Positions 55,264-63,284 of a stretch of 64,000 nt of DNA are shown here, one piece after another. This DNA is from Serinibacter arcticus (GTDB taxonomy: Bacteria; Actinomycetota; Actinomycetes; Actinomycetales; Beutenbergiaceae). The notes under the pieces are model-generated. The model ran no database searches and had not been told where the DNA came from. It worked only from the letters and a program-made list of their open reading frames with translations. Where the stretch lies: assembly GCF_004786095.1 (NCBI RefSeq), contig NZ_RHPJ01000002.1:62001-126000 (forward strand), given 5' to 3'. The translations under genes were made by a program, and so were the position numbers. Positions within the stretch are counted from its first letter, which is position 1. Every line of letters begins with the position of its first letter.

Positions 55264-55803
55264 TCAGGCGTCGGGGGTGAGGACCAGTCCGTCGATCAGC
55301 TGCTCCCACGCGGGCGCGAGGGAGTCCGGCGCGCCGGACATGATCAGGCTGAAGGACCGTGCGCCGTTGTCGGCCAGGAGGGTGTTGGCCTCGACGTCGG
55401 GCGGCAGGCCCTCGAGCTGGGCGTTCTCGACGACGAGCACGTCGACGCCGTCGATCACCGACGTGGACACCTCCTCACCCTCGCGGGCGGGGTAGTCGTC
55501 CAGCGGGATCGGGGAGCCGAACCCGTCGACCGACAGGATCGCGCGGGGGTCGGCGCGCTCGAGCGTGAGGGGCAGCTCGGAGGGCTGCTCGGCGAAGTCG
55601 GCCGGGAGCGTGAGCTCGATGCCCAGCTCCTCGACGGTGTGGGTGGTGGTGGCGCTCGCGCCGTCGCCATCGCTGTCGGTCGGGGCGGTCTCGGCGCTGC
55701 CCGAGGCGTCGGGGTCAGGCGCGCTGTCCGCGTCGCACGCCGCGAGGCCCGTCAGCGCGAGGACGAGGGCGACGGCGCCGAGCGCGCGTGGGGTGCGAGG
55801 CAC
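55264..55803 (-). CDS. Putative lipoprotein
   Basis: Exported 179-residue protein with a signal peptide ending in a lipobox (VALVLALTGLAAC, Cys near 22), so it is probably anchored to the outer face of the membrane. A Ser/Asp/Pro linker is followed by a domain with VEELGIELTLPADFAEQPSE and SLIMSGAPDSLAPAWEQL. No family was recognised. The GTG start lies 3 bases after the stop of the thiamine-binding-like gene. Confidence 0.78.
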   Translation of the reverse strand: MPRTPRALGAVALVLALTGLAACDADSAPDPDASGSAETAPTDSDGDGASATTTHTVEELGIELTLPADFAEQPSELPLTLERADPRAILSVDGFGSPIPLDDYPAREGEEVSTSVIDGVDVLVVENAQLEGLPPDVEANTLLADNGARSFSLIMSGAPDSLAPAWEQLIDGLVLTPDA

Positions 55804-55806
55804 CGC

Positions 55807-56127
55807 TCAGCCCTCCTCGAGCAGGCGCTGGACCCGCTCGACCTTGGCCGTGAGCTGGCCCGTCCGACCCGGGCGGATGTCGGCCTTCATCACGAGGCTG
55901 ACGCGCGAGCCGTAGGCGGCGACGGCGTCGGTCGCCTCCTTGATGACGGCCAGGCACTCGTCCCACTCGCCCTCGAGCGTGGTGAACATCGACTCGAGGC
56001 GGTACGGCAGGCCGGAGGCCTCGACCACGCGCAGGGCCGCGGCGACGGCGGGGGCGACCGACCCGCCGTCGCCCTCCAGCGGGATCTCGCCGGGACCGGA
56101 CGGGGCGACGGAGAAGGCGATCAGCAT
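55807..56127 (-). CDS. Thiamine-binding-like (MTH1187/YkoF family) protein
   Basis: 106-residue protein of the MTH1187/YkoF family (beta-alpha-beta-beta-alpha-beta fold), some members of which bind thiamine or its pyrimidine part. Recognisable are MLIAFSVAPSGPGE, VVEASGLPYRLESMFTTLEG and EWDECLAVIKEA. The ATG at 56127 is preferred; TAGCGT at 56140-56135 ends 7 bases before it, suggesting a leaderless mRNA. It follows the ABC permease gene by 45 bases, so it may belong functionally to the importer. Confidence 0.75.
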   Translation of the reverse strand: MLIAFSVAPSGPGEIPLEGDGGSVAPAVAAALRVVEASGLPYRLESMFTTLEGEWDECLAVIKEATDAVAAYGSRVSLVMKADIRPGRTGQLTAKVERVQRLLEEG

Positions 56128-56172
56128 GCGCACCACGCTAGTCCGCCGCGACGCCCGGGGAGGCGGGTGGCA

Positions 56173-57006
56173 TCAGTGGCGCTCCCACGTCACCACGAGG
56201 CGCCGCAGCAGCCTCACCAGCACGTTCAGCCCGATGCCGAGCGCCGACAGGATGATCAGCAGCGCGAACACCGCCGGCGTCTCCATCCGGCCCTGCGCCT
56301 GGAGGATCAGCACGCCGAGCCCCTTCTGGGCGCCGACGAACTCGGCCACGATGGCGCCGATCATCGACGCCGCGACGGCGAGCTCGAGTCCCGAGAAGAT
56401 CTGCGGCAGCGACGCGGGCACGAGGAGGCGCAGCCGCACCTGCATCGGCGTCGCCCCGTTGACGCGGAACAGGTCGACCTGGTCGCGGTCGACCGAGCGC
56501 AGTCCGTGGATGGTGTTCACCAGCACCGGGAAGAACGCCAGCAGCACCACCACGACGACCTTGGAGGAGAGCCCGAAACCGAACCAGATGACGAACAGCG
56601 GCGCGATCGCGACCTTGGGGATCGACTCGATCGCCACGACGTAGGGGAAGACGATCCCGTAGAGCGTCGGCAGCTGTGCCAGCGTGATGGCCAGCGCGAG
56701 ACCGAGCCCGACGCCGATCGCGAGACCCAGCCCGACCTCCGTCATCGTCGCCCCGGCGGCCTCGAGGTACCGCGGGAACGCCGCGGGGTCGAACAGGGCG
56801 ACCAGCACGTCGCTGAGGACGGGCACGACGTAGGACGGCGTCCCGAGGGCCTGCGGCAGGAGCTGCCAGGCCAGCAGCAGCACCGCCAGGACGCTCGTCG
56901 AGCCGACGAGCTGGCGCCGGCGCGGGGTCCAGCCCGTGCGCGCCGGCCGGGCGAGGACCGCGGCGTCGGAGGGGGCGGATGCGTTGCTCGCATCGATCGC
57001 GGTCAT
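56173..57006 (-). CDS. ABC transporter permease (SsuC/TauC/ThiX-like)
   Basis: Membrane subunit of an importer of the nitrate/sulfonate/taurine/pyrimidine type. The 277 residues show five or six helices and the EAA loop that contacts the ATPase (LRLLVPASLPQIFSGLELAV). The family pattern AIESIPKVAIAPLFVIWFGFG is present. The ATG overlaps the ATPase stop. The substrate is not determined by the permease sequence alone. It is the fourth gene of the run SBP-amidohydrolase-ATPase-permease. Confidence 0.9.
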   Translation of the reverse strand: MTAIDASNASAPSDAAVLARPARTGWTPRRRQLVGSTSVLAVLLLAWQLLPQALGTPSYVVPVLSDVLVALFDPAAFPRYLEAAGATMTEVGLGLAIGVGLGLALAITLAQLPTLYGIVFPYVVAIESIPKVAIAPLFVIWFGFGLSSKVVVVVLLAFFPVLVNTIHGLRSVDRDQVDLFRVNGATPMQVRLRLLVPASLPQIFSGLELAVAASMIGAIVAEFVGAQKGLGVLILQAQGRMETPAVFALLIILSALGIGLNVLVRLLRRLVVTWERH

Positions 57007-57770
57007 GCTGCCTTCACCTCGAAGTCTCGTCGGATCCGGGCGCTGAGCGCCGCGAACTCGGGGGTGCCCATCAGCTCGAGCGTGCGCTCGCGGCCGAACG
57101 GGATCTCGATCTCCTCCACGATCCGACCGGGGCGGGCGCTCATCACGATCACGCGCTGCGCCAGAAACACCGCCTCGGGGATGGAGTGGGTGATGAGGAC
57201 CGCGGTCTTGTGAGTCTCGCGCCAGATGCGGTTGACCTCGACGTTCAGCGCGTCCCGGGTCATGGCGTCCAGCGCCCCGAAGGGCTCGTCCATGAGGAGC
57301 AGCGACGGGTGGTGCACCAGCGCGCGGCAGATCGCGGCGCGCTGCTGCATCCCGCCGGACAGCTCGTCGGGGCGCTTGTGCGCGAACTCCTCCAGCCCCA
57401 CCATCCGCAGCAGGTCCATGGCCGCCTCGCGGTCGGCGGCGCTCGCGCGCCGCTTCAGCGTGACGGGGAGCAGCACGTTGGCGAGGATGTCGAGCCACGG
57501 CAGGAGCGTGGCCTTCTGGAAGACCATCCCGACGTCGTCGGACGCCTTCCCGCCGAGCTCGCGGTTGCCGAGGATGCCCGTGCCGCCCGTGTGCTGCTCG
57601 AGGTTGGCGAGGATCTTCAGCAGGGTCGTCTTGCCGCAGCCGGACGGTCCGACGACGGCGACGAACTCGCCCTCGTCGATCGTCAGCGTGATGCCCTGCA
57701 GCGCGACGACGTCGCCCGTGCGCGTGGAGTAGACCTTGCTGAGCCGGTCGAGCTCGACGAGCGCGCTCAC
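57003..57770 (-). CDS. ABC transporter ATP-binding protein (SsuB/TauB-like)
   Basis: Cytoplasmic ATPase of the importer. The 255 residues have Walker A in VVGPSGCGKTTLLKILANLE, the Q-loop VFQKATLLPWLD, the signature LSGGMQQRAAICRALVHHP, and Walker B LLLMDEPFGALD with the H-loop ITHSI. The GTG at 57770 overlaps the amidohydrolase stop by 4 bases. It is closest in type to SsuB, TauB and the ThiZ group. Confidence 0.93.
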   Translation of the reverse strand: MSALVELDRLSKVYSTRTGDVVALQGITLTIDEGEFVAVVGPSGCGKTTLLKILANLEQHTGGTGILGNRELGGKASDDVGMVFQKATLLPWLDILANVLLPVTLKRRASAADREAAMDLLRMVGLEEFAHKRPDELSGGMQQRAAICRALVHHPSLLLMDEPFGALDAMTRDALNVEVNRIWRETHKTAVLITHSIPEAVFLAQRVIVMSARPGRIVEEIEIPFGRERTLELMGTPEFAALSARIRRDFEVKAA

Positions 57771-59131
57771 AGGTCGATCCCGTACACGTCGCACAGGTTG
57801 CGGTGCAGCACCCGCTCGGCCAGCCAGGTGGCCTGCCGCGGTGTCCACAGCCGGTCGGCGACGCCGGAGCCCAGCACGCCGTCGAGCGCGGTCCGCGCGC
57901 GCAGGGTCGAGGCGAGGTGCATCTCGGGGGAACCCGTGTCAGTGCCGAACATGACCCTGTTCGCCGGCAGCAGCTCGAGCCACTCCTCCAGCACGCGCGT
58001 GACCGTGTGGTGCTGCAGGTACGGCATCCACGAGAAGTCAAGGTGAACGTTGCCGTGCATCTGCGCGAGCGCGGTGAGGTTGGAGGAGTAGGGGAACCCG
58101 CCGTGGATGAGGATGATCTGCAGCGTGTTGAGCGCCGGGTCGCCGATGAGGCACTCGAGCAGCAGCGGGTTCGCGGTCGAGATCCGCAGGCCCGGTTCGG
58201 TGTGGCCGAAACCGGTGTGGATCTGCACGGGCATGCTCGCCCCGACGGCCCACTCGGCGATGACGAACGCGAGGTGGTCGGCCAGCGCCTTGTGCGCGGC
58301 GGGGTCGAGGTCCGCCTCGGCCTCACGGCCGTCGAAGGGCCGGTCGGCGCCGGCGCTCAGCGTCCGCCACGCGTCGCGCGCCGTGGGGACGTCGGTGCGC
58401 ACGAACTCCAGCGTGCGCACGTAGGCCGAGGCGATCTTGAGCCCGACGAAGCCCTCGCTGCGGCGCCGCTCGAGCGAGGCGATCACGAACTCCGTGTACG
58501 CCTCGAGCGTGGTCGGGAGCGCCGTGCCGCTCAGCTCCAGCTGCCGCTGGAGCACCCGGAAGAAGATCCGCCGGAAGCGCGGTGCGTCCGTCCCGCGTCC
58601 GGTCCACGCGGGGTGTCCGAACGGGAACAGGTAGGGGTCGATGCGGGCGATGGGCCTGTACCGCTCGTGCGGCCAGGTCTCGGCGTCGATCTCGGGGATG
58701 TCCGTGAGCACGCTCGCCGTGCCCGACAGCAGCAGCGCTCGGTCGTACAGGCCGACCGGGTCGTCCAGGCGAGCCTGGCGGCTCACCTCGTCGAGGAGTT
58801 CCGGGGCCACCGGGCCGTACAGCGCCTCGCAGCCCTCCTTCAGCGCGACCGCGTGCACCGTCGTGGTCTGGAACTCGCGGCTGGCCGCGACGAGCGCCGG
58901 GATGCCGAGCCGCTCGCCGAGGGCGGCCGCGCCGCCGTCGTCGCCCCGCTCGACCAGGCCCATGTACGCCTGGTAGTCCGCGTGCGGGACGTGGCCCTCC
59001 ACGTGGCCCATCGCGTTCTCGAGCACGTAGTGGTCGACGCCGGAGACGTGCTGCCCCGGCCGGACGTAGCCGGCGTGGGAGTGGTGGTCGATGGCGGGGA
59101 CGCCCTCGGTCCAGGTCGGAGGGGCCGTCAT
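57767..59131 (-). CDS. Amidohydrolase family protein inside an ABC importer operon
   Basis: TIM-barrel metal-dependent hydrolase, 454 residues. The N-terminal metal pair is in AIDHHSHAG, further metal-site residues are in VQIHTGFGHTEPG and IILIHGGFPYSSN, and the catalytic Asp in RVMFGTDTGSPEMH. This is the pattern of the amidohydrolase_2 group that includes the N-terminal part of FluG-type proteins. It overlaps the ATPase gene by 4 bases and the substrate-binding gene by one base, so it very likely acts on the imported compound. The substrate is unknown. Confidence 0.85.
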   Translation of the reverse strand: MTAPPTWTEGVPAIDHHSHAGYVRPGQHVSGVDHYVLENAMGHVEGHVPHADYQAYMGLVERGDDGGAAALGERLGIPALVAASREFQTTTVHAVALKEGCEALYGPVAPELLDEVSRQARLDDPVGLYDRALLLSGTASVLTDIPEIDAETWPHERYRPIARIDPYLFPFGHPAWTGRGTDAPRFRRIFFRVLQRQLELSGTALPTTLEAYTEFVIASLERRRSEGFVGLKIASAYVRTLEFVRTDVPTARDAWRTLSAGADRPFDGREAEADLDPAAHKALADHLAFVIAEWAVGASMPVQIHTGFGHTEPGLRISTANPLLLECLIGDPALNTLQIILIHGGFPYSSNLTALAQMHGNVHLDFSWMPYLQHHTVTRVLEEWLELLPANRVMFGTDTGSPEMHLASTLRARTALDGVLGSGVADRLWTPRQATWLAERVLHRNLCDVYGIDL

Positions 59132-60291
59132 CACTCGGTCCACCCCGCGGCCTCGGCCACGACGGCCTCGCCGTCGAAGTCGTTGTAGCCCTCGACGAGC
59201 AGGTTCTGCACGTGCGCCTGCGCGTCGATCTCGGCCGGGACGATGCCGCTGTCGACGGCGAAGGTCGCCCACGCGGTGACGGCCTCCGGTGCGTAGGCGC
59301 CCCACGTGGCGGTGCCCTCGGGGTCGTCGGCGGTGAGGAGCTCGATGCGCCGCTCCAGCGCGGTCAGGTCGGTGGCGAGCTGCTCGTCCTCGGAGACGCC
59401 CGCGAGGCGGGTGGCGGGGAAGTCCTCGTACATGATGCGCAGCGCGGCCTCGGGGTTGGTGGCGGTGAAGAGCGTCGCCTTCGCCATCGCTCGGCCGAAG
59501 CCCTCCACGACGTCGGGGCTCGCCTCGAGGTAGTCGGGCGAGGTGAAGTAGGTGGTCGAGAAGAGCGAGGCGACCTCCGGCGTCGTGAAGTAGTTGAGCT
59601 CGACCCCCGTCGCCTCGAACGCGGCGTACTCGGTGTCCCACAGCGAGAGCGCCTGGACCTGATCGGCCTCGAGCGCCTGCAGCGCGGCCGCACCGGTCCC
59701 CACGGCGATGTTGTCGAAGTCCTCACCCTCGGTGAAGCCGACGGAGTCGAGGATGCCGTTCGCGAGGAGCAGGTTGCTGCTGCCGAGGCTGGACTGTCCG
59801 ATCGAGGCGCCCTCGAGGTCGGACAGGTCCTGGATCGGCCCGTCGGCGAGGGAGACGATCGATCCGGTCTGCTGGCGGATGTAGTTGTAGACGAGCTGCA
59901 GGTCGCTGCCGGACTCGATCGCCTGCCACAGCGGCTCGGGCGGCGTGGAGCCGATCTCGAGGGCGCCGGTGTTGATGCCCTGGACGATCGAGGTGGAGTC
60001 GGTGGTGTGAACGATCTCGAGGTCGATGCCCTCCTCGTCGAAGTAGCCGAGGTGCTCGGCCACGGCCATCGGGGAGTTGTTGGCGCCCATCTGGGTGGGC
60101 AGGCCGAAGCGGACCCTGGTGGGCTCGGCGGAGTCGCCGGCCGATCCGGAAGTGTCGGCGGAGCCGCCCGAGCCGCCCGAGTCGCCGGAGCAGGCGGCGA
60201 GGAGGGAGGTGGCGAGCAGGACCGCGACGGCGGCGCTCGTGCGGGAACGAGTGCGGGTGCGGGAACAGGAACGGAACAGGGACAGGGACAT
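59131..60291 (-). CDS. ABC importer substrate-binding lipoprotein (NMT1/SsuA-like)
   Basis: Periplasm-side binding protein, 386 residues, with a signal peptide and lipobox ending LLATSLLAACSG (Cys near 34), a Ser/Gly linker and a type II fold of the NMT1/SsuA/ThiY group (RFGLPTQMGANNSPMAVAEH, GYFDEEGIDLEIVH, NTGALEIGSTPPEP). It is the first structural gene of the importer operon, 123 bases downstream of the XRE-cupin regulator. The ligand is unknown; the fold covers alkane sulfonates, taurine, nitrate and thiamine pyrimidines. Confidence 0.88.
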   Translation of the reverse strand: MSLSLFRSCSRTRTRSRTSAAVAVLLATSLLAACSGDSGGSGGSADTSGSAGDSAEPTRVRFGLPTQMGANNSPMAVAEHLGYFDEEGIDLEIVHTTDSTSIVQGINTGALEIGSTPPEPLWQAIESGSDLQLVYNYIRQQTGSIVSLADGPIQDLSDLEGASIGQSSLGSSNLLLANGILDSVGFTEGEDFDNIAVGTGAAALQALEADQVQALSLWDTEYAAFEATGVELNYFTTPEVASLFSTTYFTSPDYLEASPDVVEGFGRAMAKATLFTATNPEAALRIMYEDFPATRLAGVSEDEQLATDLTALERRIELLTADDPEGTATWGAYAPEAVTAWATFAVDSGIVPAEIDAQAHVQNLLVEGYNDFDGEAVVAEAAGWTE

Positions 60292-60414
60292 GAGGTTCTC
60301 CTGGGGGCGATCAGAGGTGTGCGGGATCGACGGCGCACCCCCGGTGGGGGTCGTCGGTGCGGTGGTGCTGCGGGGCTGGGCAGGTGCGGGTCGGCCCCGG
60401 GCGGGCCGACGGCG

Positions 60415-61050
60415 TCAGGCCTCGGTGTCGCGGGACGCGGTGTCGCGTGACCCGGTGTCGCCGGTCTCGGTGTGGCGCTGCCGGAGCCCCGGGACCGAGG
60501 GTGGCGTGACCACCCAGACGGCCTCGGCGACGTCGTCGCCGATGTTGACCAGACGGTGGGGGACGCTCGTGCGGTACTCGATGCTGTCGCCGGCGTCGAG
60601 GACGGTGGTCTCGCCGTCGACGGTGAACTCCAGGCTGCCGCGGATCACGAGGCAGATCTCCTGGGAGTCGCCGTGGGTGTAGTCGTCGGCGCCCGTGCCC
60701 TGGCCGGGCGCGTACTCGGTCACGAGGACCTCGACGTTGCCGACCGGGGGCTGGGTGATGCCGTAGTGGGCGACGTTCCCGTCCGAGAAGAGTCTCGGGC
60801 GGTCCTCGCGCCGCAGCACGCGTCCGTGTCGCGGGGTGGGCTGGAACAGCTCCAGCCACGTGACGCCGAAGGACTCGGCGATGGAGCGGATGACGGCGAG
60901 GCTGGGGTTGGCCTGGCCGTTCTCGATCTGGCTGATGTAGCCGGCGCTGACCCCCGCGCGGGCCGCGAGGGCCCGCATCGACACGCCGGTCTGCGCCCGC
61001 AGGTCGCGCACCCGCTGACCGAGAGCGGCGGTGTCGGTGGTGGTGGTCAC
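60415..61050 (-). CDS. XRE-family regulator with cupin domain
   Basis: Two-domain transcription regulator, 211 residues. The N-terminal helix-turn-helix (LGQRVRDLRAQTGVSMRALA, then ARAGVSAGYISQIENGQANP) and the C-terminal cupin (GADDYTHGDSQEICLVIRGS, AGDSIEYRTSVPHRLVNIGD) match the family that senses small molecules. The GTG at 61050 follows AAGGAG. It is divergent from the ADP-ribosylglycohydrolase gene and next to the importer operon, which it probably controls. A pair of inverted CAGTAAAC sites lies in the shared promoter region. Confidence 0.9.
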   Translation of the reverse strand: MTTTTDTAALGQRVRDLRAQTGVSMRALAARAGVSAGYISQIENGQANPSLAVIRSIAESFGVTWLELFQPTPRHGRVLRREDRPRLFSDGNVAHYGITQPPVGNVEVLVTEYAPGQGTGADDYTHGDSQEICLVIRGSLEFTVDGETTVLDAGDSIEYRTSVPHRLVNIGDDVAEAVWVVTPPSVPGLRQRHTETGDTGSRDTASRDTEA

Positions 61051-61074
61051 GATGTCTCCTTCGGTGAACACGGC

Positions 61075-61159
61075 GTTTACTGCCGTGGCTCCACCGTAGG
61101 GAGGGAGGTGTTTCCTCGGAAGACCTCGGCTGTAACCGTTGTGTTGCCTGACAGTAAAC
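61075..61159. promoter_or_regulatory. Inverted operator-like pair in the XRE / ADP-ribosylglycohydrolase promoter region
   Basis: GTTTACTG (61075-61082) and its exact complement CAGTAAAC (61152-61159) flank the divergent promoter region between the XRE-cupin gene and the next gene, with 69 bases between them. Each sits near a promoter of one gene. A candidate operator for the regulator. Confidence 0.5.
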
Positions 61160-61194
61160 ATGTTGCTTACCGACGGCGTCGCTAGCGTGGGCCC

Positions 61195-62150
61195 ATGACG
61201 CTCACGCTGACAGCCGACCAGGAGGACCGCGCCGTCGCCGCGCTGCTGGGCTCCGCCCTGGGCGACGCGCTCGGTGCCGGGTACGAGTTCGCCGCCGTTG
61301 CGCCCGACCTCGAGCCCGGCATGATCGGCGGCGGCCTGGGGAACTTCGCGCCGGGGGAGTGGACGGACGACACCGCGCAGGCGGTGGCCGTCGCGCGGGG
61401 CGCGGTCGCGGGCGACCTGCGGACCGAGCGGGCGCTCGACGTCGTGGCGGCGGGGTTCGCGCGCTGGTTCGCGGAGGGCCCGGCCGACGTCGGGATCCAG
61501 ACCCGCGCGGTGCTGCAGCTCGCGGGCCCGGACGCCTCCGCGGCCCGGATGCGCGAGGCCGCCGCGGCCGTGCACGCACGCACCGGACGCAGCGCCGGCA
61601 ACGGGGCGCTGATGCGGACGGCGCCCGTGGCGCTCGCGCACCTGGACGATCCGGAGGCGCTGGTGCAGGCGGCGCTGGCCGTCGCGGCGCTCACGCACGT
61701 CGAGGCCGACGCGGGGAGTCCAGCGCGCTGTGGTGCCTGCTGGTCCGGCACGCGGTGCTGGCGGGGGAGACGCCGGTGTTCGACGACGTCGCCGCGTGGG
61801 TCCCGCGGGCCGACGTGTGGCGGGCGCGGTTGCGTGAGGCCGAGGAGGCCGCGCCGTCGACCTTCACGACGAACGCCTGGACCGTGGGGGCGCTGCAGGC
61901 GGCGTGGTCCGCGGTCGTGCAGACGCCGGTGCCGGTGGCCGCGCCGTCGGACCACCTCGTGGCGTCGCTGACGACGGCCATCAGGATCGGGCACGACACC
62001 GACACCGTCGCGGCGATCGCCGGAGCGCTGCTGGGTGCGCGGTGGGGGACGACCGCGCTTCCGGAGCGCTGGCTGGAAATGCTGCACGGGTGGCCGGGAG
62101 TGCGCGCGGACGACGTGCGGGCGATGGCGCTGGAGATCGTGCGGGGCTGA
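61195..62150 (+). pseudogene. ADP-ribosylglycohydrolase family, frameshifted
   Basis: ADP-ribosylglycohydrolase (DraG) family protein, split by a frameshift. Frame 1 from 61195 gives the N-terminal half (LLGSALGDALGAGYEF, then EWTDDTAQA) up to LTHVEADAG near 61714; the rest continues in another frame (ESSALWCLLVRHAVLAGETP ... RIGHDTDTVAAIAGALLGAR) to 62150. The shift lies at a GGGG run (61713-61716): one more G would restore the frame exactly. It may be a real inactivating deletion or a sequencing error. TAGCGT at 61183-61188 suggests a leaderless start. Confidence 0.82.
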
Positions 62151-62383
62151 GCTTGTGGCGGTGCTCCTCTACACCTGCCGTGAACGGTCCCGATGCTGGT
62201 GGCGGGGTGGATCGGCGGTGCTGGGCGCCGCTGATCGACCCCGTTGATGGCTGGGCGGTGGCGATTGAGACCTGACGGCCGTGTTCGGCGGGCGAGAATG
62301 TCGATTGTCGTTTAGGTTGTGCTCAGTTCGGGCATGAATCGTCCGAGTTCAGTTCCACGGACCCGGAATGACGAGGACCCTCC

Positions 62384-63265
62384 ATGCCCGACGACCAGCC
62401 CTCCGTCACGCCCGCTCCGGGTGCTGACACGAGCCCCTCGCCGGCCTCGCCGCCCGCGCCGCCCGCCGAGTGGGGCGTCACCCGCCCGACCAGCGGGGCG
62501 TATGCCCGCGTCAGCGTCGTGCCCCCGCGTCCGGACGACGTCGTGGCCTCCTACGGGACGACCTACGGCGCCGCGGTGCAGCCGCGTTCGGACTTCGAGG
62601 ACTGGCGTTCGGGTTCGATCGAGCGCGACTCGCTGTTCCCCGAGCTGGTCGCGGCCGGGGCGGCTGCACGCGAGGCCGCCGCGCTCGCCGACGCCCGCCG
62701 TGCGCGGAACCGGGCCCGCCGCGGTCCGGTGGCCGCCGGTGTGGCGGCGGGTCTCGTGGCGATCGCGATCGGCGGGGCGCTGGGTGCCGGGGTCTTCGAC
62801 CTGGGTGGCACCGACGCCGGCCCCGGGCTCGACGCCGTCGCCGCCCCCACGGCGCCGACCGCGGTCGAGGCCCAGGACGCGGCGGCTCTGCCCCCGACGC
62901 CGGAGCCCGTCGACCCGACGACGATCGGGCCCGTCGACGAGGCGGGGTGGGCCGCCGTCGCCGCCGACCCGGCCGCGCACGCGGGCGAGCGCTTCAGCCT
63001 GTACGCCGAGGTGCTGCAGCTCGACGACGGAGGACCGCGCTCCTTCAGCGCCGCCGTCGGGGCGAACGCGCCGACCACCGCAGGCGAGCTGTCGTCGCAG
63101 GTGCACGTCTCGGCGCTCGACGCCGAGCTCGCACAGGTCGCCGAGGGAAGGGTGTTCCGCCTCGTCGTCAAGGTGATGCCGCAGCCGCACGAGGACGGGC
63201 GGCCGCACCTCGCCGTGCTCGCGCTCGAGGAGATCGGCGTGGGCGCGGGGGCGGACGGCCGCTAG
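62384..63265 (+). CDS. Single-pass membrane protein of unknown function
   Basis: Unassigned 293-residue protein. A Pro/Ser-rich N-terminus (1-30), a short segment with ARVSVVPPRPDDVVASYGTT, a basic patch ADARRARNRARRGPVAAG and one membrane helix (about 123-142) precede an Ala/Pro/Thr linker and a C-terminal domain (VDEAGWAAVAADPAAHAGER, FRLVVKVMPQPHEDG) that is probably exported. GGACCCTCC precedes the ATG. Function unknown. The 233-base gap before it (62151-62383) holds only a possible -10 TAGGTT at 62313-62318. Confidence 0.7.
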   Translation: MPDDQPSVTPAPGADTSPSPASPPAPPAEWGVTRPTSGAYARVSVVPPRPDDVVASYGTTYGAAVQPRSDFEDWRSGSIERDSLFPELVAAGAAAREAAALADARRARNRARRGPVAAGVAAGLVAIAIGGALGAGVFDLGGTDAGPGLDAVAAPTAPTAVEAQDAAALPPTPEPVDPTTIGPVDEAGWAAVAADPAAHAGERFSLYAEVLQLDDGGPRSFSAAVGANAPTTAGELSSQVHVSALDAELAQVAEGRVFRLVVKVMPQPHEDGRPHLAVLALEEIGVGAGADGR

Positions 63266-63284
63266 GCGTCGGTGCGCCGCCGGG

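Noticed and set aside
56128-56136. GTG starts at 56136 and 56133 for the thiamine-binding-like gene
   Set aside because: They overlap the TAGCGT -10-like hexamer; the family N-terminus begins at the ATG at 56127.
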